The position numbers were made by a program, and so were the translations under genes. Source: Stappia sp. 28M-7 (GTDB lineage: Bacteria > Pseudomonadota > Alphaproteobacteria > Rhizobiales > Stappiaceae). From it: a stretch of 64,000 nucleotides of DNA. This document shows positions 44,901-53,849 of the stretch, piece after piece. The notes below the pieces were generated by a model that saw nothing but the letters and a program-made list of their open reading frames with translations, had not been told where the DNA came from and did not search any database. Position 1 is the first letter of the stretch. The number at the start of each line of letters is the position of its first letter. Location of the stretch: NCBI RefSeq assembly GCF_014252955.1, contig NZ_JACMIA010000001.1, forward strand, positions 2,812,258 through 2,876,257, given 5' to 3'.

Positions 44901-46177
44901 GAGACCACGTCCACGAACTGGCCCGAGGGCGCCGGCGGATCGTCCGGCAGCCCGCCAGTCACCTTGAGGTCAACCACCTCCAGCCCCTGTTCGGCAAGCG
45001 TTGCGGCAAGGCGGGGCAGCCGCTCGCGAAGGTCCGCGGCGATGTCCGGGCGCACGGCCCACAGGCTTGCGAACAGGCGGGGACCGTCGAGCCCGACCAG
45101 CGCCTCCACCGCGCCGGTCGCCTCCGTGTCGAGCGCAAAGCGCAGCCGCCAGGCGGGATGCGCGCCCTCCCCCTCGTGGCCGGGCGTGTCGTCGCGCCCG
45201 ATCTGCAGCGAGATCACCGCGGTCTGCCCGCCGACCACCAGCGGCAGGTCAATCGTCCGGTCGAACAGGGCCGCATCCCCCGCCCCTTCGCCGTCGGCCA
45301 GCAGCCCGCGCGAGGCCAGCGAGGCGAGCCGCAGCCGGGCCAGCGCCGCATCGGTCTTGGCCGCAAGGATGGCGGCGGCCTCTTCTCCGTCGCGCGCCAG
45401 AAGCGCGGACACCAGCTCGCTGCTGGCGCGGGCCGGCTTCTCGCCGCGCGGATGGCGGGAGATCCCCGGCAGCGGCGGCGGGGTCGCCTGCCGGGCCGGC
45501 GCCTCGCGCCCCCCGGCCGCGCCCTTGAGAACGCTCAAAAGCTCGCTCAAGGCATCGTCGAGACTTGCCCCGGCCCCGCCTGCCGCCCCGCGCCCGGTCA
45601 ATCCCTCCAGCGCCGCCTTGAGCGCGGGACCATCCAGCCGCCCTTCCCGGCTTGCCGTCGGATCCAGCCGGAACCCGAGAAGGCCCGCCAGCGCGCTCGT
45701 CACCGCAGGCGGCAGCAAGCCGCCCGGCACCCCGGCGGGCGCTGCGGCCAGTGCCGCGGCAAGGCCGGCATAGAGCGAGGACAGTCCGTCCTGGCGGGCG
45801 GCAAGGGAGGTGGCGAGCGAGGCGATGCGCGCCAGCGCCTCCGTCTCGCCGAGGGCGGAGGCAGGGGTGCCCTGCCCTGGCGTTTGGGCGGCGTTCTGCG
45901 GCGCGGCGCTGACCTGATAGCGCGGGCCGTCGGGGCCGCGCTCGACGCTGAGTGTCGCGCGGCTGCCCAGCGGCAGCATCTCCTGCCCCTCGACATCGAG
46001 TTGGAACCCGCCGCCCGCCCCGCCTCCGACCAGACGCATGACGTTTTCGCTCAGGTGCTTTGCCACGCGCACGGCGATGGCATCGCCGACATTGAGCATC
46101 GGCACGCGGCTGACCGGCCGCACCGCGACGACGCCGCTCTGGCTGCCCTGGGATGGGGATGTCACACGAGAGATCAT
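44897..46177 (-). CDS. Flagellar hook-length control (FliK-like) protein
   Basis: A 426-residue, Ala/Gly/Pro-rich protein of low complexity with a C-terminal FliK-type domain. The C-terminal WRLRFALDTEATGAVEALVG and GPRLFASLWAVRPDIAADLR (about residues 325-375) match the FLG_hook fold that interacts with FlhB. The N-terminal linker is variable, as in hook rulers. It sits apart from a flagellar cluster, which is usual for this FliK/FhlB pair in alphaproteobacteria. Possibly it regulates export instead of hook length. Confidence 0.78.
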   Translation of the reverse strand: MISRVTSPSQGSQSGVVAVRPVSRVPMLNVGDAIAVRVAKHLSENVMRLVGGGAGGGFQLDVEGQEMLPLGSRATLSVERGPDGPRYQVSAAPQNAAQTPGQGTPASALGETEALARIASLATSLAARQDGLSSLYAGLAAALAAAPAGVPGGLLPPAVTSALAGLLGFRLDPTASREGRLDGPALKAALEGLTGRGAAGGAGASLDDALSELLSVLKGAAGGREAPARQATPPPLPGISRHPRGEKPARASSELVSALLARDGEEAAAILAAKTDAALARLRLASLASRGLLADGEGAGDAALFDRTIDLPLVVGGQTAVISLQIGRDDTPGHEGEGAHPAWRLRFALDTEATGAVEALVGLDGPRLFASLWAVRPDIAADLRERLPRLAATLAEQGLEVVDLKVTGGLPDDPPAPSGQFVDVVS

Positions 46178-46368
46178 GCGCGGGGCCTCGCCGTCCTGCC
46201 GACCGCCGGCAGCAGCCGAGCCTAGCAGATTTTCAGCACCTGCGCCGATCCTGCCGCGCGTTCCGTCCCCGGCGTTTGATCTCCGTCAAATAGTTTCACT
46301 CGCAACCATCATAGTGTCGATGAACGGATGGGCGCCATGGCGGCGCCGCGACAGCAAGGACGATGGCC

Positions 46369-46629
46369 ATGGGACTGATGAAGCGCCTCGACGAACGCGC
46401 CGGACTGATGGGGCGGATGATGCGCACGGTCGGTGCGGACGACGCGATGCCGAGCGGCATGATGATGGAAACCGCCATGCGCAAGGTCGCCTCCCGTTGC
46501 CTTGGCTGCGAGCGGCCCGAGGAGTGCGCCAACTGGCTGGATGCGCATGAGGATGGCGCGGCGCACGCGCCCGATTTCTGCCCCAACGGCGATCTCTTCG
46601 CCACCTGGACAGGCCAGGCAAAAGCCTAG
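46369..46629 (+). CDS. DUF6455 family protein
   Basis: The 86-residue protein has the DUF6455 pattern: MKRLDERAGLMGRMMRTVG at the N-terminus, then RKVASRCLGCERPEECANWL (about residues 39-58) and a final APDFCPNGDLFATW. Four conserved cysteines (RCLGCERPEEC and FCPN) may bind metal or form disulfides. The role is unknown. ATG 46369 gives an 8-nt gap from AAGGA; ATG 46363 is too close to it. Confidence 0.75.
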   Translation: MGLMKRLDERAGLMGRMMRTVGADDAMPSGMMMETAMRKVASRCLGCERPEECANWLDAHEDGAAHAPDFCPNGDLFATWTGQAKA

Positions 46630-46639
46630 GGTGAAGACC

Positions 46640-46999
46640 CTAGTGCCGGACGGCGCCTGAGAAGACGTTGACGACGATGACGCCGGCGATGATCAGCCCC
46701 AGGCCGATGATCGCGGCCAAGTCGAGCGTCTGGCGGAAGACGAAATAGCCGACCGCCGAGATCAGCACGATGCCGAGCCCGCTCCACATGGCATAGGCAA
46801 CGCCGACCGGGAAGGTCCGCAGCGCCACCGACAGGAAGTAGAAGGCGGCGAGATAGCAGACCGCCATCACCGCCGTGGGCAGCGCGCGGGTGAACTGCTG
46901 CGACTGCTGCAGCGCCGTCGTGCCGATCACCTCCAGCACGATGGCGATGGCGAGCGCGGCATAGGACAGGACGGTGGGGGACAGGACGGCGGGGGACAT
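46640..46999 (-). CDS. SMR-family multidrug efflux transporter (EmrE/QacE-like)
   Basis: The 119-residue protein has four transmembrane helices and the SMR signature: LAIAIVLEVIGTTALQQS (essential glutamate in helix 1, Glu24), then YLAAFYFLSVALRTFPVGVAYAMWSGLG (split: FPVGVAYAMWSGLG), and a final helix GLIIAGVIVVNVFS. It works as a dimer and exports cationic compounds in exchange for protons. The gene is followed on the minus strand by no partner, and 10 nt separate it from the membrane gene upstream. Confidence 0.92.
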   Translation of the reverse strand: MSPAVLSPTVLSYAALAIAIVLEVIGTTALQQSQQFTRALPTAVMAVCYLAAFYFLSVALRTFPVGVAYAMWSGLGIVLISAVGYFVFRQTLDLAAIIGLGLIIAGVIVVNVFSGAVRH

Positions 47000-47009
47000 G
47001 GCCGCGGCC

Positions 47010-47315
47010 TCAGCGGCGGTTGCGGCGCGAGCGCTTGCGGATCGCGTGAACCAGCGCGGCGACGACCAGGGCCCCGAGGAAGCGGAACGGCATGACGGCC
47101 AGCGGCCCGCCCTCGTAGCCGCCGAGCGCCGGCACGCCGCTCGCCGCCAGAGAGACGTCGATCAGCACGCTCAGGGCCGCGGCGGCAAAGCCCGCGATCA
47201 CCAGCTTGGCGCGCGCATCGGCATACCAGCCGAGCGCGGCGCCGATCAGCAGCGCGAAGGGATTGAGAAGGCCCGCAAGGCCGAAAAGCAGCGGCAGGGA
47301 TTCGGACGGTGTCAT
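47010..47315 (-). CDS. Hypothetical three-helix membrane protein
   Basis: A 101-residue protein with three hydrophobic segments (LLFGLAGLLNPFALLIGAAL; LVIAGFAAAALSVLIDVSLA; FRFLGALVVAALVHAI) and a very basic tail RKRSRRNRR. It is unrecognised. The 10-nt gap to the SMR transporter gene suggests one operon, possibly as an accessory subunit, though this is only inference. Confidence 0.6.
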   Translation of the reverse strand: MTPSESLPLLFGLAGLLNPFALLIGAALGWYADARAKLVIAGFAAAALSVLIDVSLAASGVPALGGYEGGPLAVMPFRFLGALVVAALVHAIRKRSRRNRR

Positions 47316-47625
47316 GACCGTGTTTTAGGATCGCCCGCCGAAAAAGGGAACCGCAATCGCACGACCGGCGGCCAACCGGCCCGCGGCATTTGTGCAACGC
47401 CGGCGCGGTGCCTCGCCCTCCCTTGCACGCATGATCTTGCACGGCAAGCGGCCAGCCCCTATCTCTCGATCGTCAACTTCGGAGAGCTTATGCGCAGCCA
47501 GCTCGAGACCCGGTAAAGCCCGGTCCATCGAGAACAGACCGGGCAACGAACCCACGCACGACCGCTTGCGTTGCGGGCGGCGGTGACGTGCGCGCTGGAA
47601 CTGCATCTCCGGAATTATCCCTGAA
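47316..47625. promoter_or_regulatory. Intergenic region with possible leader peptide and hairpin before yjhX
   Basis: 310 nt with divergent promoters. GGAGAG at 47481-47486 precedes an 8-codon frame (ATG 47490 to TAA 47516; MRSQLETR). Right after it, GCCCGGTC (47518-47525) and GACCGGGC (47537-47544) form a perfect 8-bp stem. A leader peptide with a hairpin could attenuate the downstream yjhX gene, but no U-tract is visible. Confidence 0.35.
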
Positions 47626-47883
47626 ATGGACATCTCCAAGGCCGAGCAGCGGGTCCTCCACCTGCTCGCTCAAGGCGGTCACGTGCTCGTCGAGAAGGAC
47701 GAGCGCGGCCGCATAGAAGAGCTCGCCATCGTCACGCGCGAAGGCTGGCACCACACGGGACTGACGCTCGAACTCTTCCGCAAGCTGAAGCGGCGCAGGC
47801 TGATCGCCTCCGCCAATTCCGGCCCCTACCGCATCACACGGCTCGGGCTCTTGAGGGTTCGCGCGCAACTCGACAACCGCTGA
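47626..47883 (+). CDS. yjhX: YjhX family protein (UPF0386)
   Basis: The 85-residue protein is a YjhX homologue: MDISKAEQRVLHLLAQGGHV, then IVTREGWHHTGLTLELFRKL and GPYRITRLGLLRVRAQLDNR, with full family length. YjhX proteins are small winged-helix-like proteins, proposed in E. coli as a toxin neutralised by YjhQ; no YjhQ-like acetyltransferase is adjacent here. ATG 47626 has GGAATTAT upstream, which is weak. Confidence 0.85.
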   Translation: MDISKAEQRVLHLLAQGGHVLVEKDERGRIEELAIVTREGWHHTGLTLELFRKLKRRRLIASANSGPYRITRLGLLRVRAQLDNR

Positions 47884-48014
47884 AACCCGGCTGCCGTTGC
47901 CGCAACGCCCGGTGCCGCAACGGCAGCCAACTTGCAGGTTTTTACCCCTTTCCAAATGCCGGCGAGTGTGGATTGCTGGACAGGTTTGGGACCTTCCTGC
48001 TGGAGTGTTTTTCC

Positions 48015-48662
48015 ATGTCTTTCGAAACCTGGCTTGCCTTTTCCGCCGCCTCTTTCGTGATGCTGGCCATCCCCGGCCCGACGATCCTTCTGGTCGTCTC
48101 CTATGCGCTGGCCCATGGCCGGGCCGTCGCCTCGGCAACCGTCATCGGCGTTGCGCTCGGCGATCTCACCGCCATGACCGCCTCGCTGCTCGGTCTCGGC
48201 GCGCTGCTCGCGACGTCCGCGACCCTGTTCACGGTTTTGAAGTGGATCGGCGCCATGTATCTGATCTGGCTGGGCATCAAGGTCTGGCGCACGCCGGTCG
48301 CCGACGAGGCCCCGCAGGAAATGGCGGACGGCAGCCCCTCCCCGGCGCGCGCGCCGATGCTGCGTATTGCCCTCCACGCCTATGCGGTGACGGCGCTCAA
48401 CCCCAAGAGCATCGTCTTCTTCATCGCCTTCCTGCCGATGTTCATCGATCCGGCGCGCCCGCTCCTGCAGCAGGCAGCGATCCTGGAGGCGACCTTCGTT
48501 ATCCTCGCTGCGCTCAATGCGGCCGCCTACGGGCTGATGGCCTCGATGGTGCGCTCGCGCATCCGCCGCCCGTCCGTGCGGCGCTGGATCAACCGCACCG
48601 GCGGCACCTTGATGATCGGGGCCGGCCTGCTGGCGCTCGGCTGGCGCCGCGCGGCCAACTGA
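48015..48662 (+). CDS. LysE/RhtB-family amino acid exporter
   Basis: A 215-residue inner-membrane protein with six hydrophobic segments and the LysE signature: FVMLAIPGPTILLVVSYALA (about residues 14-33), GVALGDLTAMTASLLGLGAL and LKWIGAMYLIWLGIKVW (about 75-91), plus ALNPKSIVFFIAFLPMFI (about 133-150). These proteins export amino acids or related metabolites; the substrate is not deducible. ATG 48015 places the hydrophobic first helix near the N-terminus and has GGAG nearby; a TTG-type extension upstream is less likely. Confidence 0.88.
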   Translation: MSFETWLAFSAASFVMLAIPGPTILLVVSYALAHGRAVASATVIGVALGDLTAMTASLLGLGALLATSATLFTVLKWIGAMYLIWLGIKVWRTPVADEAPQEMADGSPSPARAPMLRIALHAYAVTALNPKSIVFFIAFLPMFIDPARPLLQQAAILEATFVILAALNAAAYGLMASMVRSRIRRPSVRRWINRTGGTLMIGAGLLALGWRRAAN

Positions 48663-48705
48663 CGGCGCCGCGCAGACCGCGCGAACCGCGAAAACCCAAA
48701 CGAAA

Positions 48706-48729
48706 ACGGGGAGGCAATCGCCTCCCCGT
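48706..48729. terminator. Bidirectional hairpin terminator between lysE-type and gor genes
   Basis: ACGGGGAGGC-AATC-GCCTCCCCGT is a perfect 10-bp stem with a 4-nt loop. AAAAC precedes it and GTTCATTT follows, so it can end transcripts from both convergent genes. Confidence 0.8.
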
Positions 48730-48758
48730 GTTCATTTCAAAAGCTCTCGTCGGGCTGG

Positions 48759-50132
48759 TCAGGCGCGCAGCCGCTCGGTCGGCTCGCGCATCGTCACTAG
48801 CTCCTCGGCCGCCGTCGGATGCACCGCCATCGTCGCATCGAAGTCGGCCTTGGTGGCGCCCATCCGCAGCGCGATGCCCAGCACCTGCACCAGCTCGCCG
48901 GCGTCGTGGCCGAGGATATGCACGCCGAGCACCTTGTCGCTCTCCGGCTCGACCAGCACCTTCATCAGCATCTTCTCGTCGCGGCCCGACAGCGTGTGCT
49001 TCATCGGGCGGAAATGCGCCTTGTAGACATCGACAGCGCCATGCTTTTCCAGCGCCTCGGCCTGGGTCAGGCCGACCGTGCCGATCTCGGGCTGGGAGAA
49101 CACGGCCGTCGGAATCATCGAGTGATCGGCCGACCACTGCTTGCCACCATAGACGCTGTCGGCGAAGGCGTGGCCCTCGCGGATCGCCACCGGCGTCAGG
49201 TTCACCCGGTCGGTGACATCTCCCACGGCGTAGATCGAAGGCACGTTGGTCTGCGAGGCCTCGTTGACGATGATGGCGCCCGAGGAGGCCAGCTCTACCC
49301 CCGCCTTGTCGAGGCCGAGGCCGGCCGTGTTCGGCCGCCGGCCGATGGCGAACATGATCTTGTCCGCATGCAGCGTATCGCCCTTGCGGGTATGGCCGAT
49401 GAGCCCGTCCTCGGTCTTCTCGATGGAGGAGAAGACATCGCCGCACAGCACGCGGATGCCCTTCTTCTCCATCTCCTCGTGCAGGACCTTGCGCAGATCG
49501 TCGTCGAAGCCGCGCAGCACTTCCTCGCCGCGATAGATCAGCGTCGTTTCCGCGCCGAGCCCGGCGAAAATCCCCGCGAACTCGACCGCGATATACCCGC
49601 CGCCTGCCACCACCACCCGCTTGGGCAGGTCGGCAAGATGGAAGACTTCGTTGGAGGTGATGACGTGCTCGCCGCCCGGCAGGGTGGCATCGACATTCGG
49701 CGTCGCACCGACCGCGATCAGGATCCGCTCGGCACGGATGCGGCGTCCGTCGGTCAGGAGATGCACCGTGTGGGCATCCTCCAGCACGGCCCGCGTGTCG
49801 AACAGCTCGACGCCGGACCGCTCCAGGTTGCGGCGATATATCCCCTCGAGCCGGGCGATCTCCCGGTCCTTGGCATCGATCAGCCGCTCCCAGTCGAAGC
49901 TGCTCTCGCCGACCTGCCAGCCGAAGCCGGCCGCGTCCTCGAATTCCTCGGAAAAGCGCGAGGCATAGACCATCAGCTTCTTGGGCACGCAACCGCGGAT
50001 AACGCAGGTGCCGCCGTAGCGGTATTCCTCGGCAATGCCGACGCGCGCGCCATGGGACGCGGCGATACGGGCCGCGCGCACGCCGCCCGAGCCGCCGCCG
50101 ATGACGAACAGGTCAAAGTCGAAATCGCTCAT
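48759..50132 (-). CDS. gor: Glutathione-disulfide reductase
   Basis: The 457-residue flavoenzyme has the FAD-binding LFVIGGGSGGVRAARIA (about residues 8-24), the redox-active disulfide GGTCVIRGCVPKKL (Cys43, Cys48), the NAD(P)-binding VVVAGGGYIAVEFAGIFAGL (about 169-188) and the C-terminal catalytic VHPTAAEE with His. It reduces oxidised glutathione with NADPH. The glutathione-type spacing GTCVIRGCVPKK and the length distinguish it from lipoamide and mercuric reductases. It is transcribed alone. Confidence 0.93.
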   Translation of the reverse strand: MSDFDFDLFVIGGGSGGVRAARIAASHGARVGIAEEYRYGGTCVIRGCVPKKLMVYASRFSEEFEDAAGFGWQVGESSFDWERLIDAKDREIARLEGIYRRNLERSGVELFDTRAVLEDAHTVHLLTDGRRIRAERILIAVGATPNVDATLPGGEHVITSNEVFHLADLPKRVVVAGGGYIAVEFAGIFAGLGAETTLIYRGEEVLRGFDDDLRKVLHEEMEKKGIRVLCGDVFSSIEKTEDGLIGHTRKGDTLHADKIMFAIGRRPNTAGLGLDKAGVELASSGAIIVNEASQTNVPSIYAVGDVTDRVNLTPVAIREGHAFADSVYGGKQWSADHSMIPTAVFSQPEIGTVGLTQAEALEKHGAVDVYKAHFRPMKHTLSGRDEKMLMKVLVEPESDKVLGVHILGHDAGELVQVLGIALRMGATKADFDATMAVHPTAAEELVTMREPTERLRA

Positions 50133-50287
50133 GCCTCGCCCTTAGCGTTTGGAGGGCCGCGGCCGACCGGCCGGACCCGTCGTCCATGATGCCCCGCGCC
50201 CGGGTCCGGGCGGCATGGCCGCGGCCGGAACAACTCCGGCCGGGCAGTCGCGGCCCGCGTTTGTCGGGCCCGAAATACCGGCCCGAA

Positions 50288-50830
50288 TTACTGGGCCGGC
50301 GCTTCCGTCGGCTGGGTCTGCTGCGCTTCCTGGCGCTTGGTCAGCTCCTCGCGCACCAGGGTCACCATCTCGGTCGAGATCGCATCACCCCACTGCTTCG
50401 CCGCGCCGATCGACAGCGCGCGCAGCTCCGGCTCGACGCGGGAATACTTCTGGCCGAGCGGCGTGTTGTAGAAGGCGGCAAGCTTCTTCAGCTCCTCGAC
50501 GGTGAAGCGGCGGGCCCACACTTCGTAGACCACCCGGTTCAGTTCCGGACGACGGTCGGCGAGCTTCAGAGCGACCTCGGTGACAACCTCGTCGATCATT
50601 GCCGTGTTGGCCGGGTCGTTCTGGATGAACAGGCCGCGGGTGCGCTCGGCCATCAGCGGCAGCACGTCATCGAACGCGCGGATTGCCTGCGCCGACTGCA
50701 CGGCCTCGCGCGCTGCGGCGATCTGTTCGTCGGAGAAGGTTTCCTGGGCGGTCGCCGCCTGGGCGAACGAGAGAACCATCGCCGCCGCCGTGGCTGCGGC
50801 CATCGCGGACTTCCGGCAGAAAAGAAACAT
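50288..50830 (-). CDS. DUF2059 domain-containing secreted protein
   Basis: The 180-residue product has a signal peptide (AMAAATAAAMVLSFAQAATA, cleavage likely after ATA near residue 28) and a DUF2059 domain ending FTVEELKKLAAFYNTPLGQK (about residues 110-129). DUF2059 proteins are helical periplasmic proteins of unknown function. The Gln/Thr/Pro tail (QEAQQTQPTEAPAQ) is low complexity. ATG 50830 has GGAG at 6 nt. It lies 62 nt after rpiA on the same strand and may be co-transcribed. Confidence 0.86.
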   Translation of the reverse strand: MFLFCRKSAMAAATAAAMVLSFAQAATAQETFSDEQIAAAREAVQSAQAIRAFDDVLPLMAERTRGLFIQNDPANTAMIDEVVTEVALKLADRRPELNRVVYEVWARRFTVEELKKLAAFYNTPLGQKYSRVEPELRALSIGAAKQWGDAISTEMVTLVREELTKRQEAQQTQPTEAPAQ

Positions 50831-50892
50831 CGGTTACTCCATGAGCAAGTGATCGGGGCCCCGGCCGCTTCGGCCGGGCTGTTCCTAAAAGG

Positions 50893-51597
50893 TCAGTTTT
50901 CCTCGCCGGCTGCGGGGACAAGGCGCTCCACGCCGTCGGCCCCGGCCAGATAGGCGACATCTGCGATGCCGAGAAAGAGTCCGTGGTCCACCACCCCCGG
51001 GATATCGAGCAGCGCCCGCGACAGGGCGTCCGCATCGGTGATCTCGCGCAAATCGATGTCGAGAATATGGTGGCCGCCATCGGTGACGAAGGGCGTTTCG
51101 CCGCCGCGCAGCAGGATCGGCGCATCGTAACCCAGATCGGCCAGAGCACGGGCGATCGCATTGCGCGTCGCGCCAAGGCCGAAGGGCACCACCTCCACCG
51201 GCAACGGGAAGGCGCCGAGCTGCTTCACCTTCTTGCTGGCATCGGCGATGACGATCATGCGCAGCGACGCCTTGGCGACGATCTTCTCGCGCAGCAACGC
51301 ACCGCCGCCGCCCTTGATCAGGCGCAGCTGCAGGTCCAGCTCATCCGCTCCGTCGATGGTGAGATCCAGTTCCGGGCAGGCTTCCAGCGTGGTCAGCGGC
51401 ACGCCGAGCTCGGTGCAAAGCGCCGCGGTGCGCTCCGACGTCGGCACGCCGATCACCGAGAACCCCTCGCGGACCTTCTCCGCCAGCGCGCGGACAAACT
51501 GTTCCGCCGTCGACCCGGTGCCGATGCCGAGCCGCATGCCCGACGTGACCTCTTCCAGCGCCGCTTCGGCGGCCTTTCGCTTCAGCTCTTCGCTCAT
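50893..51597 (-). CDS. rpiA: Ribose-5-phosphate isomerase A
   Basis: A 234-residue RpiA with [16 protein letters not shown] (phosphate loop, about residues 23-38), [12 protein letters not shown] (about 48-59), [11 protein letters not shown] (about 77-87, catalytic Asp) and [15 protein letters not shown] (about 93-107, catalytic Glu and Lys). It interconverts ribose-5-phosphate and ribulose-5-phosphate in the pentose phosphate pathway. ATG 51597 gives the standard N-terminus [14 protein letters not shown]. It is followed by the DUF2059 gene. Confidence 0.95.
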   Translation of the reverse strand: MSEELKRKAAEAALEEVTSGMRLGIGTGSTAEQFVRALAEKVREGFSVIGVPTSERTAALCTELGVPLTTLEACPELDLTIDGADELDLQLRLIKGGGGALLREKIVAKASLRMIVIADASKKVKQLGAFPLPVEVVPFGLGATRNAIARALADLGYDAPILLRGGETPFVTDGGHHILDIDLREITDADALSRALLDIPGVVDHGLFLGIADVAYLAGADGVERLVPAAGEEN

Positions 51598-51896
51598 TGC
51601 GTTCCGTTCGTCGCCCGTTCGCCGCGCGTGCGGCTGTCGCATCCGGCCCGCACTTGTTCACGGTGCGACCATCCGCTGGTGTGGGGCGGGTTTAGCATGG
51701 GATCCGCGCAAGGCAAAGAACCAGCGGCACCACGGGGACGATGCCGGGCGGCCGGCGGCAACACGTTTTAAGGGCATGACGAACTGCGCACCACCTCCCG
51801 CAGCGTTAACAGACAATTCAAGCAATCGTGCCACGCTCCCGGGCAACAAGTGTGCGGATAACGCATTGAGGGTGGGAACACTTCGGAGAAATGACC

Positions 51897-53696
51897 ATGC
51901 GTCTATTTGCGGCCTCGCGTCGACAAACTGTTGAAATATCCAAGATTTTAAACAGTGACGCGACCCCTGGCGAAGATCGGGCCGCCTCCCCGGCCGACGA
52001 GGACATGTCTTCCGGCGCGTCGCTGTCGCTCGCCCGCGACCAGCAGACCGCGCTGACCCTCGATCTGATCGAGTCGGATCTGCGCACCGCCGCCAACGGC
52101 ATCGGCACGGGCGCGGAAGAGTTGCGCACCCGCGTCGGCGAGCAATTGCTGCTCCTGTCGGATATCCGCGGCCACTCCCAGGCGCTGCACAGCGAGACGC
52201 GCCATGCGGACGAGACCGCCCAGCAGCTGGCCGCCTCGGTCGAACAGCTGGTCTCGGCAAGCAACGAGATCAACGGTCAGGTGCAGAATTCCTCGCGTTT
52301 GGCCGAGGAAGCGCGCGAAGTCGCCGACACGGCGAACACCGGCATTCAGGAGCTGAAAAGCGCCATCGACGACATCGCCAATGTCGTGCGCCTGATCTCA
52401 GACGTTGCCAAGCAGACCAACTTGCTCGCCCTCAACGCCACCATCGAGGCGGCCCGCGCCGGCGAGGCCGGGCGGGGATTTGCCGTGGTCGCCAACGAGG
52501 TGAAGGCGCTGTCGGTCGAGACCCAGACCGCCACCGACGAAATCATCGCCAATATCGCCCGCCTGCAGACCTCGGCAGAGGGGAGTATTCGTGCCGTCGA
52601 CCGCATCATCGGCGTGATCGGCGAGATCCTGCCGAGCTTTGCGGCCGTTGCCGAGGCCGTCGGCCAGCAGATGGAAACCTCGCGCTCGGTCGGCGAAACC
52701 GCGCGGGAAACCGCCGATTTCGTACGTGCGGTCACCGAGAAGGTCTCGACCATCGCCGAGGCCACCGACAGCGCCGAGCGCGCCGGACAGGCCGCCGGCG
52801 AGGCCTCCCGCTCCATGCTCGCCCTGGGGAATAGTCTGAGCAGCCGGTTCACGATGATGATCCGCCAGACGGCGATCGGCGACCGCCGCCGCGACGACCG
52901 GCTGCCGGCGGAGCTGACCGGCACCCTCACCCAGTCCGGCCGCAGCTGCCGCATCAAGACGCTCGATCTGTCCACGGGCGGCGCGCTGCTTGTCCCGCAG
53001 GAGGGCGAGGCAAGCGCGCAGACCGGACCGGCCACCGTCGAGCTGTCCAGCCTCGGCCGCACCAACCTGCAGGTCGTCGCCGTCTCCGACCTCGGCATGC
53101 ATTGCGCCTTCGAAAATCCGGACGAAGGTTTCGCAACGCGCCTTGCCGACCTTCTGGCACGGGTGCGAGGAGAACTCGCCCCCTCCATCGAGCGGGCACA
53201 GGACGGCGCACGCCGCGTCACCGAGGCGATGGAAGCGGCCGTATCCTCGGGCAACCTGACGCTGGAGGCACTGTTCGACACCGATTACCAGCCGCTGGCC
53301 GGCACCAATCCGCGCCAGGTCTCCAACCGCGCACTCGCCGTTCTGGAGCGCATCCTGCCGCCGATCCAGGAGGATATCCTGACCCGCGCCAAGGGCACCG
53401 GGCTCGTCTTTTGCGTTTCGGTCGACCGCAACGCCTATCTGCCGGTGCACAATGCGGTCTATTCCCAGCCGCAGCGCCCCGACGATCCGGCGTGGAACGC
53501 CGCCAATTGCCGCAACCGGCGGATTTTCGACGACCGCGCGGGACTGAGCGCGGCGCGCAACACCCGCCCCTTCCTGGTGCAAACTTATCCCCGCGACATG
53601 GGCAACGGCAGCATCATCTGGATGCGCGAGATCGACGCGCCCATCACCGTGGCCGGCCGCCACTGGGGCGGCTTCCGCACCGCCTACAAGCTGTAA
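51897..53696 (+). CDS. Soluble chemoreceptor (MCP) with PilZ domain and C-terminal sensor-like domain
   Basis: A 599-residue protein without a transmembrane helix. Residues about 60-310 form the coiled-coil MCP signalling region, including the hairpin tip [20 protein letters not shown] (about 170-189). A PilZ domain follows at about 330-430: [11 protein letters not shown] (RxxxR c-di-GMP motif region) and DLSTGGALL (DxSxxG). The C-terminal 130 residues (ending [18 protein letters not shown]) resemble a PAS/Cache-like sensor in other alphaproteobacterial MCPs. It could couple c-di-GMP to chemotaxis or another CheA pathway. ATG 51897 is 8 nt from GGAG; ATG 51891 is too close. Confidence 0.87.
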   Translation: MRLFAASRRQTVEISKILNSDATPGEDRAASPADEDMSSGASLSLARDQQTALTLDLIESDLRTAANGIGTGAEELRTRVGEQLLLLSDIRGHSQALHSETRHADETAQQLAASVEQLVSASNEINGQVQNSSRLAEEAREVADTANTGIQELKSAIDDIANVVRLISDVAKQTNLLALNATIEAARAGEAGRGFAVVANEVKALSVETQTATDEIIANIARLQTSAEGSIRAVDRIIGVIGEILPSFAAVAEAVGQQMETSRSVGETARETADFVRAVTEKVSTIAEATDSAERAGQAAGEASRSMLALGNSLSSRFTMMIRQTAIGDRRRDDRLPAELTGTLTQSGRSCRIKTLDLSTGGALLVPQEGEASAQTGPATVELSSLGRTNLQVVAVSDLGMHCAFENPDEGFATRLADLLARVRGELAPSIERAQDGARRVTEAMEAAVSSGNLTLEALFDTDYQPLAGTNPRQVSNRALAVLERILPPIQEDILTRAKGTGLVFCVSVDRNAYLPVHNAVYSQPQRPDDPAWNAANCRNRRIFDDRAGLSAARNTRPFLVQTYPRDMGNGSIIWMREIDAPITVAGRHWGGFRTAYKL

Positions 53697-53738
53697 CGCG
53701 CTTGTCGCGAAATCGCGTGGACCGAGCACAAAAAAGCA

Positions 53739-53769
53739 AGGCGCCCGAACGGGTTACCGCCGGGCGCCT
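53739..53769 (-). terminator. Terminator after gatA
   Basis: Read on the minus strand, AGGCGCCCG pairs with CGGGCGCCT across a 13-nt loop and is followed by TTGCTTTTTT. Confidence 0.75.
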
Positions 53770-53849
53770 GACAATCGAAAATTGAGACGGATTTTGCAAA
53801 ATCCCGCGTCAAAATCGCGAAAATTTGCGCAAACCCTCCCGAAACGGTC

